In this document: one piece after another, positions 41,041 through 49,981 of the stretch
Layout of the letters: each line of letters starts with the position of its first letter
How positions within the stretch are numbered: the first letter of the stretch is position 1
Assembly: GCA_964607915.1 (NCBI GenBank)
Contig: CAZSMU010000001.1
Coordinates: 1-64,000 of the forward strand
DNA from: JADJPL01 sp964607915
GTDB lineage: Bacteria; Bacteroidota; Bacteroidia; Chitinophagales; Saprospiraceae
Length of the DNA: 64,000 bases
Reading direction: 5' to 3'
Notes under the pieces: model-generated
What the model was told of the DNA's origin: nothing
What the model saw: only the letters and a program-made list of their open reading frames with translations
Databases searched by the model: none
Translations under genes and position numbers: made by a program

Positions 41041-43197
41041 ATGACCAGACCGGAAATCTCTTGGGAATCTGAGCGCCAGAAACTCGCTGCGAGGGTCGAA
41101 CAATTAGAGGCGCAACTACAGGAGGCCAGGCAGGACCTCTCGGCTGCTTCGCACAAGCTGGACGTGATGAAGGCTCGGATGGACCAGCAGGAGGAACGCG
41201 TACTCTCTGCCGTGCGGGCCAATGAAAAAAAATATACGACGATCATCGAAAACATGTCTCTTGGGTTGGTAGAAGTGGATAACCGCGGCTGTATCCAAAA
41301 GGTGAATCGCGCATTCTGTGCCATGACGGGCTACTCCCGCGAGGAACTGCTAGGTGCCGGAGACGAACTGCTCCTTACCGAGGACAATAAAGCCGTGATC
41401 GCCCGCCAGATGGCCCTTAGAAAAGAACATATCTCTTCTGCCTATGAAATACAGGTGCGCCGTAAATCGGGCGAGTTGACCTGGATGCTGATCAGTGGTT
41501 CGCCAATCTACGACCGGGACGGAGAGGTGGTCGGGTCTATCGGTATTCACTACGACCTCAGCGAGCAAAAAAAATGGACAGCCGAGCTGGAGCATGCGAA
41601 AAAGACCGCCGAAGAAGCCCAGGAGGCGGAACAATCTTTTCTCGCCAATATGAGCCACGAAATCCGTACCCCCCTGCACGCGCTGCTGGGTATGGCACAA
41701 CTTCTGGAGGATACGCCGTTGAGCGTAGAACAACGGGAATACCTCAATCTGCTTCAGGTATCGGGAAAACAGTTGCAAAAACTGGTATCCGATATCCTGG
41801 ACTTCTCCCGCATCGAATCGGGGAACCTGGAAGTACAGCACCAGGTGTTCAACGTAGAAGAACTGGTGCATGGGCTTCGCCTCACCTTCGCCCCGCTCAT
41901 TGACCAAAGTAATGTACGGTTCAACGTACATATCCATCGCCTGGCAAGCCCTCTTTTCAACGGGGATGAATCGCTCATCCGTCAGATTTTGTTCAATTTG
42001 CTGGGCAATGCCATCAAGTTTACCCCGAAAGGGGAAGTGCGCCTGAATGTTTCGCAAGTTCCGTCTGACAATGGGCGCAGCTGGGTCCGCTTTTCCGTGG
42101 AGGACACGGGCATTGGCATTGCCCCAGATCAGGTCGAACTGGTATTTCAAAGCTATAAACAGGTCAAGCGCAGCGCCCAGAGCGAGTTTGGCGGTTCCGG
42201 CCTCGGTCTGGCTATCGCGCATCGCCTGGCCTGCTTATTAGAGGGAAGAATCCTCGTAAAAAGCGAGCCCGACCAGGGCTCCGTTTTTTGTCTGGAAGTG
42301 CCGTTGACACAGGCCGACCCTCCAAAACGTGTCCTGAAGCCCCATAAGGCAGTAAATCCTCCTGTGCTCACGGCCTCCCCGCGCATACTGTTGGCAGAAG
42401 ATAGCCCCGCGAACCGAAAATTCGTAGAAGGATTGATGACAAAATGGGGCCTCGCCTTCGACTCGGCAGAGAATGGTCTGGCTGCCCTGGCGCTCGCACG
42501 ACAGCGCAGGTATGACTTCATCTTGATGGACCTGCATTTGCCCGATCTGGATGGTGCCACCCTGGCAGCGAGCATCCGCAATGCTTCTGGTGTCAACAAG
42601 GATACGCCCATCCTTGCCATCACCGCTTCCGCGACGGTCCAAACCCGGGAAAAGGCCCTTGCGGCCGGTATCCAGGATGTATTGTTCAAGCCCTTTGGTC
42701 CGTACCAGCTCTGTGAAAAAATGGGGGATGTATATCGTCAAACGAGGGAAACCGCCTTGACCTCTCGGCGTTCGTCTGCAACAGAGCTTCCACCCCCAGC
42801 CGAAGAGCCGCGCTTTTGGGTTCCGGAAGGGCCAGCGGCGTATTTTTTGGGCGACCGCCAACATGCCCTAGAGGTGTTCTTGTGTTTTAAAGATAAAAAC
42901 CTCCCCGACACCGGGCGACTCATGGAAGCATATGAGCAAAAAAACTGGCCTCTGGTCAGCAATTTGGCCCATAAGTTGAAGCCCGGATTCGAAATGGTCG
43001 GGCTGAATGCCATGGCGCTCTTGCTGAGCCAGATCGAAATGCTGGATCTGGAAAGTTCCAGTGAATCGTCTTTGACCCTCCTTTTTGCTAAATTACACCA
43101 TCTTTACAACTGCTCCCTGCCGTTCGTCCAGCAAAAAATCGCCGAGTTGTCAAAAGGCATTCCGGATTGGCTGCTGATCAAAGGCCCCGTCCGATAA
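41041..43197 (+). CDS. Soluble hybrid histidine kinase (PAS-HisKA-HATPase-REC-Hpt)
   Basis: A 718-residue sensor without signal peptide or membrane segments. Order: N-terminal coiled coil (about 1-60), PAS (about 65-185, IIENMSLGLVEVDNRGCIQKVN), short coiled coil, HisKA with His206 in SFLANMSHEIRTPLHALLGM, HATPase (N box LLGNAIKFTP, G boxes DTGIGI and GGSGLGLAI), receiver with Asp497 in ILMDLHLPDLDG, and an Hpt-like module with His644 in LAHKLKPGF. The phosphorelay can thus run His-Asp-His within one chain and pass to a separate regulator, most likely the LytTR protein encoded 33 bp downstream. The signal is unknown but cytoplasmic. Confidence 0.95.
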   Translation: MTRPEISWESERQKLAARVEQLEAQLQEARQDLSAASHKLDVMKARMDQQEERVLSAVRANEKKYTTIIENMSLGLVEVDNRGCIQKVNRAFCAMTGYSREELLGAGDELLLTEDNKAVIARQMALRKEHISSAYEIQVRRKSGELTWMLISGSPIYDRDGEVVGSIGIHYDLSEQKKWTAELEHAKKTAEEAQEAEQSFLANMSHEIRTPLHALLGMAQLLEDTPLSVEQREYLNLLQVSGKQLQKLVSDILDFSRIESGNLEVQHQVFNVEELVHGLRLTFAPLIDQSNVRFNVHIHRLASPLFNGDESLIRQILFNLLGNAIKFTPKGEVRLNVSQVPSDNGRSWVRFSVEDTGIGIAPDQVELVFQSYKQVKRSAQSEFGGSGLGLAIAHRLACLLEGRILVKSEPDQGSVFCLEVPLTQADPPKRVLKPHKAVNPPVLTASPRILLAEDSPANRKFVEGLMTKWGLAFDSAENGLAALALARQRRYDFILMDLHLPDLDGATLAASIRNASGVNKDTPILAITASATVQTREKALAAGIQDVLFKPFGPYQLCEKMGDVYRQTRETALTSRRSSATELPPPAEEPRFWVPEGPAAYFLGDRQHALEVFLCFKDKNLPDTGRLMEAYEQKNWPLVSNLAHKLKPGFEMVGLNAMALLLSQIEMLDLESSSESSLTLLFAKLHHLYNCSLPFVQQKIAELSKGIPDWLLIKGPVR

Positions 43198-43230
43198 ATA
43201 TCCTTTGACTCATCTGAATTTCTCCCGCTC

Positions 43231-43923
43231 ATGTCCCTTAGATGTATCCTTGTTGACGACGATGCTTTGTCCTTGCTGGGCCTCGAAAAACTCTGCGAGC
43301 GAACGGAGGGGCTGGATCTGGTGGGTGCGTTTGACGGTGTGGCGTCTGCGGTGGCTTTCCTCGAAAAGGAGGAAGTAGATTTAATTTTTTTGGATATCGA
43401 AATGCCAGAGGAAAACGGGCTGAGTTTATTGGACCGCTTGACCTTTCAGCCACAGGTCGTAGTGGTATCCGGGCGAACCGATTTTGCGTACGAGGCTTTC
43501 GAGTACGCGGTTACGGATTATCTGAAAAAGCCCGTCTCCCTACCCCGCTTCCTGAGGGCGGTCGAAAAAGTGCGGCTGCAGCTCCATCAAAACCAGAGTT
43601 ACAGGGATTCTGCGCGGGATATATACATTCGCCAGGAAGGCAAGCTCATCCGCTTGGCTTTTTCAGATATTTTGTTTTTTGAAACGGTCGGCGACTATGT
43701 GCGCATCAAGACCCGGGACGGATCCTTCCTGATTCACCACACCATAAAGGGTATAGACGAGAAAATCCGGGATCCGCGTTTTCTGAAAATCCACCGTTCC
43801 TACATCGTCAATCTCGATATGGTGGTGGAAGTCGGGGAGCATTCCCTGGCGATTGACTTGTTCAACATCCCGATAAGCCGGGCTAACCGCCCGGTGCTCC
43901 TCAACCGGCTCAATATCCTTTAG
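43231..43923 (+). CDS. LytTR-family response regulator
   Basis: A 230-residue two-domain transcription regulator. The receiver domain (about 1-120) has the acidic pair in CILVDDDALS, phosphoacceptor Asp55 in LIFLDIEMPE, and Lys in DYLKKPVSL. The LytTR DNA-binding domain (about 133-230) shows IYIRQEGKLIRLAFSDILFFETVGDYVRI, KGIDEKIRDPRFLKIHRSYIVNLD and the end ISRANRPVLLNRLNIL. It starts 33 bp after the hybrid kinase and is the probable phosphate recipient. Target genes cannot be inferred. It converges on the protease gene with only 5 bp between. Confidence 0.96.
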   Translation: MSLRCILVDDDALSLLGLEKLCERTEGLDLVGAFDGVASAVAFLEKEEVDLIFLDIEMPEENGLSLLDRLTFQPQVVVVSGRTDFAYEAFEYAVTDYLKKPVSLPRFLRAVEKVRLQLHQNQSYRDSARDIYIRQEGKLIRLAFSDILFFETVGDYVRIKTRDGSFLIHHTIKGIDEKIRDPRFLKIHRSYIVNLDMVVEVGEHSLAIDLFNIPISRANRPVLLNRLNIL

Positions 43924-43928
43924 CGTAA

Positions 43929-45074
43929 TTAAGCCCGTCGGTGCAGGTTCCGCATGTGCCGATCCATAGACGGGGTATCCAGGATACCTATCAGTATATT
44001 CCACTCGTTGTACACCGGCATGGCCCCGCTTTGGGAATGCTGTAGTTTTTTTAGGGAAGCTGCGAGCGATTCCTTTTCCAACAAGGGCAAGAGTTCGCAA
44101 AGCATGTACTGCGAGACCAGGGCATCGCCGTCGGCACTTTGCAAAGCCTGGGCGGTGCGGTGTTCGGGCAGGACAGCGACCAGGTTTTGCCATTCGTCGA
44201 ATACCAGGAAATTTTTTTCTTCCCCCGCCAAAAAAAGCTGTATCGCTTTGTCCATGACATCGGTGGTATAGAGGGGGGTGAAACGTCGGCGCGCCAGGTC
44301 GCCCGCCGTACCGCGGCGCAGCGCTTCCTCGAAAGCGATGAACCGGTACTCGTTGCGGGCCAGAAGGAATACGAATACCCCGATGAAGACCGAGAGCAGT
44401 CCATCTTTTCCGGAGCTTTCCCATAAGCGCCAGAGGTTAAAACCGATAAAGGCAACAGCGAGGCCCTGCCCGATGCGCGCAGCAAACCAGGTTGCCCGTA
44501 GCCGCCCTATCCACATGCTCAGGAGTGCGCGCAGGATACGGCCTCCGTCCATAGGAAAAGCGGGGATCATATTGAACAAGGCGAGGGCTATATTGATGAC
44601 GAACAGGCCGAGAAGCCATATCCCCCATTCAGGTATATCGGAGAACAAGTAGCTGCCTTCCTGCGATGCCAAGGCCTGGAGCAGTTGCAGGCGCAGCCCG
44701 GAAGGGATAGAGATGAAGTACAGCCCCAGCAGCAGGGCGATTCCGATATTGACCAGAGGGCCTGCCAGTGCTATCCACAATTCGTGCTGAGGTTTAGCCG
44801 GAAGGCGGTCAAGCCGGGCGACACCCCCGATAGGCGAGAGGATGATGTCCAGGGTACTGACTCCGAAGCGCCGGGCCATAAGGGCATGGCCGTATTCATG
44901 GAGTGCAACACAAAGGAAAAGGGAGAGGACGAAACCCGTTTCCAGCAAAATTTCCTGGAAGGACCAGTTCTCGCTCTTGCCCTTATAGAATACGAACACA
45001 AATATGAGCGCAAAGGTCCAGTGCAACCGGAGCGGGATACCGTAGAGGGTGAAGACTTGGAGCGATTGCTTCAT
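43929..45074 (-). CDS. Site-2 protease family metalloprotease (SpoIVFB type)
   Basis: A 381-residue intramembrane zinc protease. Zinc site HEYGH (His59, Glu60, His63) in VALHEYGHALMARRFG; the second motif NMIPAFPMDGGRILRALL supplies the Asp ligand. About six TM segments occupy residues 15-235. The C-terminal part (about 245-375) looks like a degenerate CBS pair (FLVFDEWQNLVAVLP, SGAMPVYNEWNILIGILDTPS), as in SpoIVFB-like proteins, which may sense nucleotides. Its start codon overlaps the stop of the acyl-CoA dehydrogenase gene (ATGA), so translation is coupled. Substrate unknown. Confidence 0.93.
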   Translation of the reverse strand: MKQSLQVFTLYGIPLRLHWTFALIFVFVFYKGKSENWSFQEILLETGFVLSLFLCVALHEYGHALMARRFGVSTLDIILSPIGGVARLDRLPAKPQHELWIALAGPLVNIGIALLLGLYFISIPSGLRLQLLQALASQEGSYLFSDIPEWGIWLLGLFVINIALALFNMIPAFPMDGGRILRALLSMWIGRLRATWFAARIGQGLAVAFIGFNLWRLWESSGKDGLLSVFIGVFVFLLARNEYRFIAFEEALRRGTAGDLARRRFTPLYTTDVMDKAIQLFLAGEEKNFLVFDEWQNLVAVLPEHRTAQALQSADGDALVSQYMLCELLPLLEKESLAASLKKLQHSQSGAMPVYNEWNILIGILDTPSMDRHMRNLHRRA

Positions 45075-46228
45075 ACGGGGAGGTAGGGTTCTTCTTGTAT
45101 ACTTCTGGAGATGACCATGCGCTGCACTTCAGAAGTACCTTCATAGATCTGGGTGATCTTCGCATCGCGCATCAAGCGCTCTACATGGTATTCTTTTACA
45201 AAACCATAGCCACCATGGACCTGTACCGCTTCAACCGTGGTGCGCATCGCGACCTCCGAGGCGTATAATTTGGCCATTGCACTGGCGGTATTGTAGTCCT
45301 TACCCTGGTCTTTGAGCCATGCGGCCCGATAGACCATGAGGCGGGCGGCTTCGATTTCCGTAGCCATATCGGCCAGTTTGAAAGCGATGGCCTGGTGCTG
45401 GTAGATGGGTTTGCCGAAGGTTTCGCGCTGTTTGGAGTATTCGAGTGCCAGTTCGTAGGCACCAGCAGCAATGCCCAGCGCTTGTGCGGCAATGCCGATG
45501 CGGCCTCCTGCCAGGGTTTTCATGGCAAATTTGAACCCAAAGCCATCTTCCCCGATCCGGTTTTCTTTGGGCACTCTGACGTCGGAATACAGTATGGTGT
45601 GGGTATCCGAGGAGCGTATGCCGAGTTTGTCTTCTTTAGCTCCGATTTGTACGCCGTCCCAGGAGGTGTCCACTATGAAAGCATTGATTCCGCGGGAACC
45701 TTTTTCGGGATGCGTTTGGGCTATCACCAGGTGTACCTGCGAAGAACCGCCGTTGGTGATCCAGTTTTTCGTGCCGTTGAGCAGATAATAGTCGCCCATG
45801 TCCACTGCCGTGGTGCGTTGGTGGGTGGCGTCGCTGCCAGCTTCCGGCTCCGAGAGGCAGAAGGAGCCGAGCCATTCCCCCGGGGCGAGTTTGCTTAAAT
45901 AGCGCTCTTTTTGGGCCTCCGTTCCATACGCTTCCAGCCCCCAGCAGACCAGAGAGTTGTTGACGGACATGAGCACGGAGCAACTGTTGTCCACTTTGGA
46001 AATTTCCTCCATAGCGAGTACATAAGCGAGCGTATCCATGCCACCTCCGCCGTACACGGGGGAGCACATCATCCCCAGAAAGCCCATTTCGGCCATCCGG
46101 CGGACTTGTTCTCGGGGGAAAGCCATGGTGGAGTCGCGTGCTATGACGCCCGGTTTCAGTTCTTTTTGTGCGAATTCCCGTGCTGCGTCCCGCACGGCGA
46201 GTTGTTCTTCGTTCAGGTTGAAAAACAT
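45071..46228 (-). CDS. Acyl-CoA dehydrogenase
   Basis: A 385-residue FAD enzyme oxidising acyl-CoA to enoyl-CoA. The ATG at 46228 (MFFNLNEEQLAVRDAAREFA) gives the canonical N-terminus. Family signatures: CLSEPEAGSDA, KNWITNGGSSQ, DKLGIRSSDTH, GGRIGIAAQALGIA, QHQAIAFKLADMATEIEAARL, and QVHGGYGFVKEYHVERLMRDAKITQIYEGTSEVQR, where the Glu of YEGTSE is the catalytic base as in short/medium-chain enzymes. Cytoplasmic, beta-oxidation or branched-chain amino-acid breakdown. Coupled by overlap to the downstream protease gene, which is a conserved oddity without evident metabolic reason. Confidence 0.96.
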   Translation of the reverse strand: MFFNLNEEQLAVRDAAREFAQKELKPGVIARDSTMAFPREQVRRMAEMGFLGMMCSPVYGGGGMDTLAYVLAMEEISKVDNSCSVLMSVNNSLVCWGLEAYGTEAQKERYLSKLAPGEWLGSFCLSEPEAGSDATHQRTTAVDMGDYYLLNGTKNWITNGGSSQVHLVIAQTHPEKGSRGINAFIVDTSWDGVQIGAKEDKLGIRSSDTHTILYSDVRVPKENRIGEDGFGFKFAMKTLAGGRIGIAAQALGIAAGAYELALEYSKQRETFGKPIYQHQAIAFKLADMATEIEAARLMVYRAAWLKDQGKDYNTASAMAKLYASEVAMRTTVEAVQVHGGYGFVKEYHVERLMRDAKITQIYEGTSEVQRMVISRSIQEEPYLPV

Positions 46229-46278
46229 AGCGTGTACAGGTTTTTTTGAAGGAAACAGGTCGTGCTGGCGGCGGAGGT

Positions 46279-46578
46279 TCAAATAACCTCCATCAAGGTG
46301 CGAAAAACGACAAATTTGCCGGGGAAGCGCTCTGAGACCTCGGCTTGGAGTGATTTGGCATGCTCCTGTTGGTAAGCGTACATCGCGGCGAGGTCTGGAC
46401 AGAAGTACTGCACGGCATACGTCACCCCGTCCGGTTCTTCGTGCATCATACGGCAGATGCGGTAATCGTCGAATTTACCCGTCTGCATGACCCGAGGGAT
46501 ATGCGTTTCCCGCATCCATTGCAACCAGTCAAGGTGTACATCCTGGTCAATTTTGACGGTTACATTATAGATGAGCAT
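46279..46578 (-). CDS. DUF4286 family protein
   Basis: A 99-residue small cytoplasmic protein with the whole DUF4286 pattern: MLIYNVTVKID at the start, HLDWLQWMRETHIPRVMQTGKFDDYRICRM, and GVTYAVQYFCPDLAAMYAYQQEHAKSLQAEVSERFPGKFVVFRTLMEVI. The fold is likely ferredoxin-like (dimeric alpha/beta barrel). Function unknown. It lies 5 bp after DUF4290 in the same run of minus-strand genes. Confidence 0.92.
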   Translation of the reverse strand: MLIYNVTVKIDQDVHLDWLQWMRETHIPRVMQTGKFDDYRICRMMHEEPDGVTYAVQYFCPDLAAMYAYQQEHAKSLQAEVSERFPGKFVVFRTLMEVI

Positions 46579-46583
46579 TGATT

Positions 46584-47294
46584 TTATTTGCGCTTGTTGT
46601 TTTTGGCGTACTGCTGACGGCCGTTACCTTTGTTATTGCTTTGTTTCCCGCCGCCGTAGGGCGAGCGTTGGGAGTAGGGTTTGTATTTATTGCGGCGTTG
46701 GTTTTGTTGTTGTTGCTGGTTTTGAGTAGGTTGCACCAAGTTGTCGATCGCTTCCGAGACGACCAGTTTTCCCCCGGACATCAGTTCGAGGTCTGCCTTT
46801 ATAACATCGTCGCTGACAAAGTGTTCTTTGTTCCAGGTTCGATAGGCCAGTTTCATGTAGGAGGCGATAATGGAGACGAGCGCTTCGCGCTTGGGCCCCG
46901 GCTCCATCTCCAGGGCTTTTCGGATCAGTTTTTGGACACTCGCACCATAATGCCGGAAGTTCTGTTCCTTCTCCGGGTACTCCACGGGCCCTGGTTTTTT
47001 ATAGGCGGCCTCTTCTGTGGGGATGATGCCGTTGGGGGGCATGACCTTGATATCGTAGTTGGCAATGCGGAACAGGTGTTTCCAGAGTTTATCGCGAATT
47101 TCCTCGATACTGCGGGTTTGCGGCTGCATCTGGAACATCAGGACGATGATTTGTTCGACAAATTTTTGGCGCACGACGTCGTCTTCTATGGTTTTTGCAT
47201 GGAAGATCAATCGTTGTACATTTCTACCATACTCCGGTATGATCAACTCCTCCAGTTGGGAGTTGTATTCCATATCCAGTTTTGCTTTTTGCAT
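46584..47294 (-). CDS. DUF4290 family protein
   Basis: A 236-residue cytoplasmic protein. Residues about 8-185 match DUF4290, a Bacteroidota-restricted helical family: EYNSQLEELIIPEYGRNVQRLI, MQPQTRSIEEIRDKLWKHLFRIA, FRHYGASVQKLI. The tail from about residue 188 is a low-complexity Gln/Asn/Arg/Lys/Gly-rich region (QNQQQQQNQRRNKYKP...), a composition often seen in nucleic-acid-binding tails. Function unknown. The gene is 20 bp downstream of the DUF4270 gene and 5 bp upstream of DUF4286. Confidence 0.92.
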   Translation of the reverse strand: MQKAKLDMEYNSQLEELIIPEYGRNVQRLIFHAKTIEDDVVRQKFVEQIIVLMFQMQPQTRSIEEIRDKLWKHLFRIANYDIKVMPPNGIIPTEEAAYKKPGPVEYPEKEQNFRHYGASVQKLIRKALEMEPGPKREALVSIIASYMKLAYRTWNKEHFVSDDVIKADLELMSGGKLVVSEAIDNLVQPTQNQQQQQNQRRNKYKPYSQRSPYGGGKQSNNKGNGRQQYAKNNKRK

Positions 47295-47314
47295 AGTATG
47301 CTTTTTTCCTTGAT

Positions 47315-48652
47315 TTACTTGTATTTGGTAAACGCCACCTTGAGCTTTGCTCTGTAGGTAGCACCGCCTGCGCCGTAGAGTACGGCGCGGCTATTGTTTT
47401 CTGTTTTGGGGAACAAGCTGAGCAGCATCTCGTTACTGACTTTCCCGTCGGCCATATCCTGCAAGTGAGCGCTCAGGTTCATGCGGTACAGGCCGGGTTC
47501 CGGGTCGGCGCCTGCCTGGAAGGTACCGCCGAACTTTTGAGGTATTTCGGTATCTGCGAGGGCTACGTCCTTCACTACCTGAAGGTTCCCGTTTTTATCG
47601 CGGTAATAAAGCACTAAAGTAGATGCCGGGGGATACAGATTCGAATCGTCGCCGGGCAGAGTAGCTACCCGGAGCTCCAGGATGGCGTGGTTGACGATGG
47701 AATTTTTCAGGGAAGCTACGCTGGGAAAGCGGATCTTTCCGTTTACCCCGCCCATGCCCTGTACGAATATATATTGGTTTTGGGCGGAAGGCGTGCCAAT
47801 CTGTTTTTCTACGGGTTTGCCGCTCGTATTGTGTTGAAAAGTGGAGACATTGGCCACATAAGGGCTGAACTGGTACTGGAACTGTTTCTGGATGGTATCG
47901 TTTCGGTAATACACCATCATACCCGCCCGGGTAGTATTTAGGTTGACACCTACCAGGGCGCCACTGGACGCAGCAGAGGGTTTGATAAAGATGCCCCTGA
48001 AGAAAGTCTGGAAAATGCTGTCGGTTGCATAGTAAGAGGTGTCGAGGGCCAGGAGTTCCTGTCCCAGGGTCTTGCTGAGGGAAATGCGCACATGGGGAAA
48101 GGAGATGGTATCGCGGGTGCCCGAACCATAATCAAAAACGCGGACACTATCTTTGGACGGGAAAAAAGTAGTGCGCCCGAGGGGGATGGGGCTGTACATA
48201 AAGCGCTCGGTGGAAAAATGAGCCTCCGTAGAAACGATGGGGTCCAGGAGTTGATAGACTTCCAACGAGACCGGCTGGGTGCGGTTGCCATAGAACTTGC
48301 TCGTGTCGTACGGAAGAACCAACACTACGGAATCTACGATGACTTCCCCGAATTTGGGGCTCAGGTATTCCGGGATGAGTTGTGCATATAGGCTTGCTTC
48401 TGATAATCCGAACAGAGGGTCGTCCGCCCGCCCGAGTACATATGCTTTCAGGAAGGAGTTGGGGGTATGGGTGCGGACGGCTTCGCTGAGTTCGGTGGCA
48501 GTTTCTACGGTGAACGTATCTACGTATTCCAGGTTGAGCAGGTCTTCGCTCAGTAAGTCCAGGCCGGCACTGGTGGGGTCAACGCAGGAATACAGGCTGT
48601 ACGATAGGAGGGCCGGCCATATTAGCCGGCGCAAAAGGCTGTTGAGGTCCAT
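47315..48652 (-). CDS. DUF4270 family lipoprotein
   Basis: A 445-residue exported lipoprotein. The ATG at 48652 (MDLNSLLRRLIWPALLSYSLYSC) gives a lipoprotein signal with Cys at about 23; another ATG 12 codons earlier is possible. The body shows the DUF4270 features: LLNLEYVDTFTVETATELSEAV early, an alternation of beta strands with VDSVVLVLPYD, FFRGIFIKPSA, and a FYYRD-like strand late (STLVLYYRDKNG). The family lies on the outer membrane of Bacteroidota, function unknown. As in many relatives it is next to the glycogen-synthase-like gene. Confidence 0.88.
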   Translation of the reverse strand: MDLNSLLRRLIWPALLSYSLYSCVDPTSAGLDLLSEDLLNLEYVDTFTVETATELSEAVRTHTPNSFLKAYVLGRADDPLFGLSEASLYAQLIPEYLSPKFGEVIVDSVVLVLPYDTSKFYGNRTQPVSLEVYQLLDPIVSTEAHFSTERFMYSPIPLGRTTFFPSKDSVRVFDYGSGTRDTISFPHVRISLSKTLGQELLALDTSYYATDSIFQTFFRGIFIKPSAASSGALVGVNLNTTRAGMMVYYRNDTIQKQFQYQFSPYVANVSTFQHNTSGKPVEKQIGTPSAQNQYIFVQGMGGVNGKIRFPSVASLKNSIVNHAILELRVATLPGDDSNLYPPASTLVLYYRDKNGNLQVVKDVALADTEIPQKFGGTFQAGADPEPGLYRMNLSAHLQDMADGKVSNEMLLSLFPKTENNSRAVLYGAGGATYRAKLKVAFTKYK

Positions 48653-48748
48653 GTGGAGAACTTGACAAAAATTTTGAGGCACAAACATGCCGGGTAATGC
48701 ATTCGAATTGGCTTTAGGGAAGGAGCGGGGAAGTAGGCTTCGGGTTGC

Positions 48749-49567
48749 TTATTCCATCACTTTTTCTGGTAAAAGCGTGTGGTAGAACTCCAGGATGGCT
48801 TCCAGGTATCGATCCCCTTGGAACGGCAAGACGGGTTTGCTCAAGGCATGTATATGTTGCTGGACGGGGTCTGCCAGGTGCTCGCTGCCTTGTACGACGG
48901 CATCTGCGAAGGCCATGGCACCATGCTGCAACGCAATGCCTTTTTCGTCCTGATAGGCGAGCAGGTTTTCCTGCCCGATGTTGTTGCGGAGCGCCTTTTC
49001 CAGAAAGCCCCCTTCCAGTGCGGCTCCGAAGGGCTCGTCATAGACCGAGTACACCACTTTGGCCGGTTGGAAAAGCGGCTCTGTCTTGTACGTCGTTTTG
49101 AGGAATAATGGCACGAGGCTCGTCATCCATCCATGGCAGTGAATGATATCGGGTGCCCAACCAAATTTTTTGACCGTTTCTATCACGCCCTTGCAAAAGA
49201 AGACCATGCGTTCCGCATTGTCGTCGAAAGGCGCCCCTTCATCGTCTAAAAAGATGTGTTTGCGGCGAAAAAAATCCTCATTGTCTAAAAAATAGACCTG
49301 CATGCGGCCCTCCGGCAGGGAAGCTACCTTAATGACCAAAGGATAGTCGTCGTCATCTACGATAATGTTCATTCCGGACAAACGAACCACCTCGTGGAGC
49401 CGGTGCCTGCGTTCGTTGATCGCCCCGAAGCGAGGCATGAGCACTCGTATCTCCATCCCGTTTTCCTGGACGTACTGGGGAAGGTAACGGGCTACTTCGG
49501 CTATTTGCGTGCTTGCTGTGTAGGGCAGCATCTCCTGGGTGACTATCAGCACTTTCCTCTTTCTCAT
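48749..49567 (-). CDS. Half-length glycogen/starch synthase-like protein (GT5 N-terminal domain only)
   Basis: A 272-residue protein matching only the N-terminal Rossmann domain of GT5 glycogen synthases (VLIVTQEMLPYT...AEVARYLPQYVQENGMEIRVLMPRFGAINERRHRLHEV, CHGWMTSLVPLFLKT). The second, nucleotide-sugar-binding half is absent, and the KxGGL loop that contacts ADP-glucose in real synthases reads TASTQIAEV. The same short form is widespread in Bacteroidota, so this is not a local truncation. Catalysis is doubtful; a regulatory or binding function is an inference. A -7 box TATCTTTG (49637-49644, minus strand) lies 69 nt before the ATG at 49567. Confidence 0.88.
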   Translation of the reverse strand: MRKRKVLIVTQEMLPYTASTQIAEVARYLPQYVQENGMEIRVLMPRFGAINERRHRLHEVVRLSGMNIIVDDDDYPLVIKVASLPEGRMQVYFLDNEDFFRRKHIFLDDEGAPFDDNAERMVFFCKGVIETVKKFGWAPDIIHCHGWMTSLVPLFLKTTYKTEPLFQPAKVVYSVYDEPFGAALEGGFLEKALRNNIGQENLLAYQDEKGIALQHGAMAFADAVVQGSEHLADPVQQHIHALSKPVLPFQGDRYLEAILEFYHTLLPEKVME

Positions 49568-49682
49568 GCCGTGAAGATCTGTTATTTCCAACCCTCTAAA
49601 CGGATGCCCACACCGGGCAGTTTAGGAATCAGAATGCAAAGATAGTAAAAAAACCCTTTCTTCCCTAACTATGAATTACTGA

Positions 49683-49840
49683 ACTTGTTGCGCGGGGTCG
49701 GTGGGGAAGGGAAAAAGAGTCGTTTTTTGTCCATACGAAGGCTTTTGAGAGAGTATAGCCTCGCTGTATGACCGAAAGAAAGGCACGGCAGGGCGAAAAA
49801 GGGCCTTTTTGAACCCTCGCTGACCCCCCGCGCAATGAGC
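49683..49840 (+). repeat. Full-length fold-back element (copy B)
   Basis: Left end ACTTGTTGCGCGGGG (49683-49697), right end CCCCGCGCAATGAGC (49826-49840). The inner arms GCGCGGGG / CCCCGCGC pair perfectly and differ from copy A by a matched change on both sides. Inside, GGGAAAAAGAGTCG, CATACGAAGGCTTTTGAG, GAGTATAGCC and GGGCCTTTTTGA align base for base with copy A at 37807. It fills most of the 414-bp divergent gap between the glycogen-synthase-like gene and the 49982 gene. Confidence 0.85.
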
Positions 49841-49888
49841 CTATCTTCAAAATGTCCAATAGAATCAGCCTGATACGGCCAACAGGTT

Positions 49889-49921
49889 TTGGGCATGGTA
49901 CGGTTTTTTTATGTACTTTTG
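49889..49921 (+). promoter_or_regulatory. Promoter of the 49982 gene
   Basis: TTG (49889-49891), 22-nt spacer, TACTTTTG (49914-49921). The start codon is 60 nt downstream. Confidence 0.6.
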
Positions 49922-49981
49922 CGCCTGTTTTTAGCCAGCGGGTGAGCCGGCCTTATTTCAGCACTTAGACACACCATCGTA

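Noticed and set aside
46578..47357. A 259-codon plus-strand frame with a hydrophobic start
   Set aside because: Antisense to DUF4290; its hydrophobic run is the complement of the Gln/Asn/Arg-rich tail of that protein.
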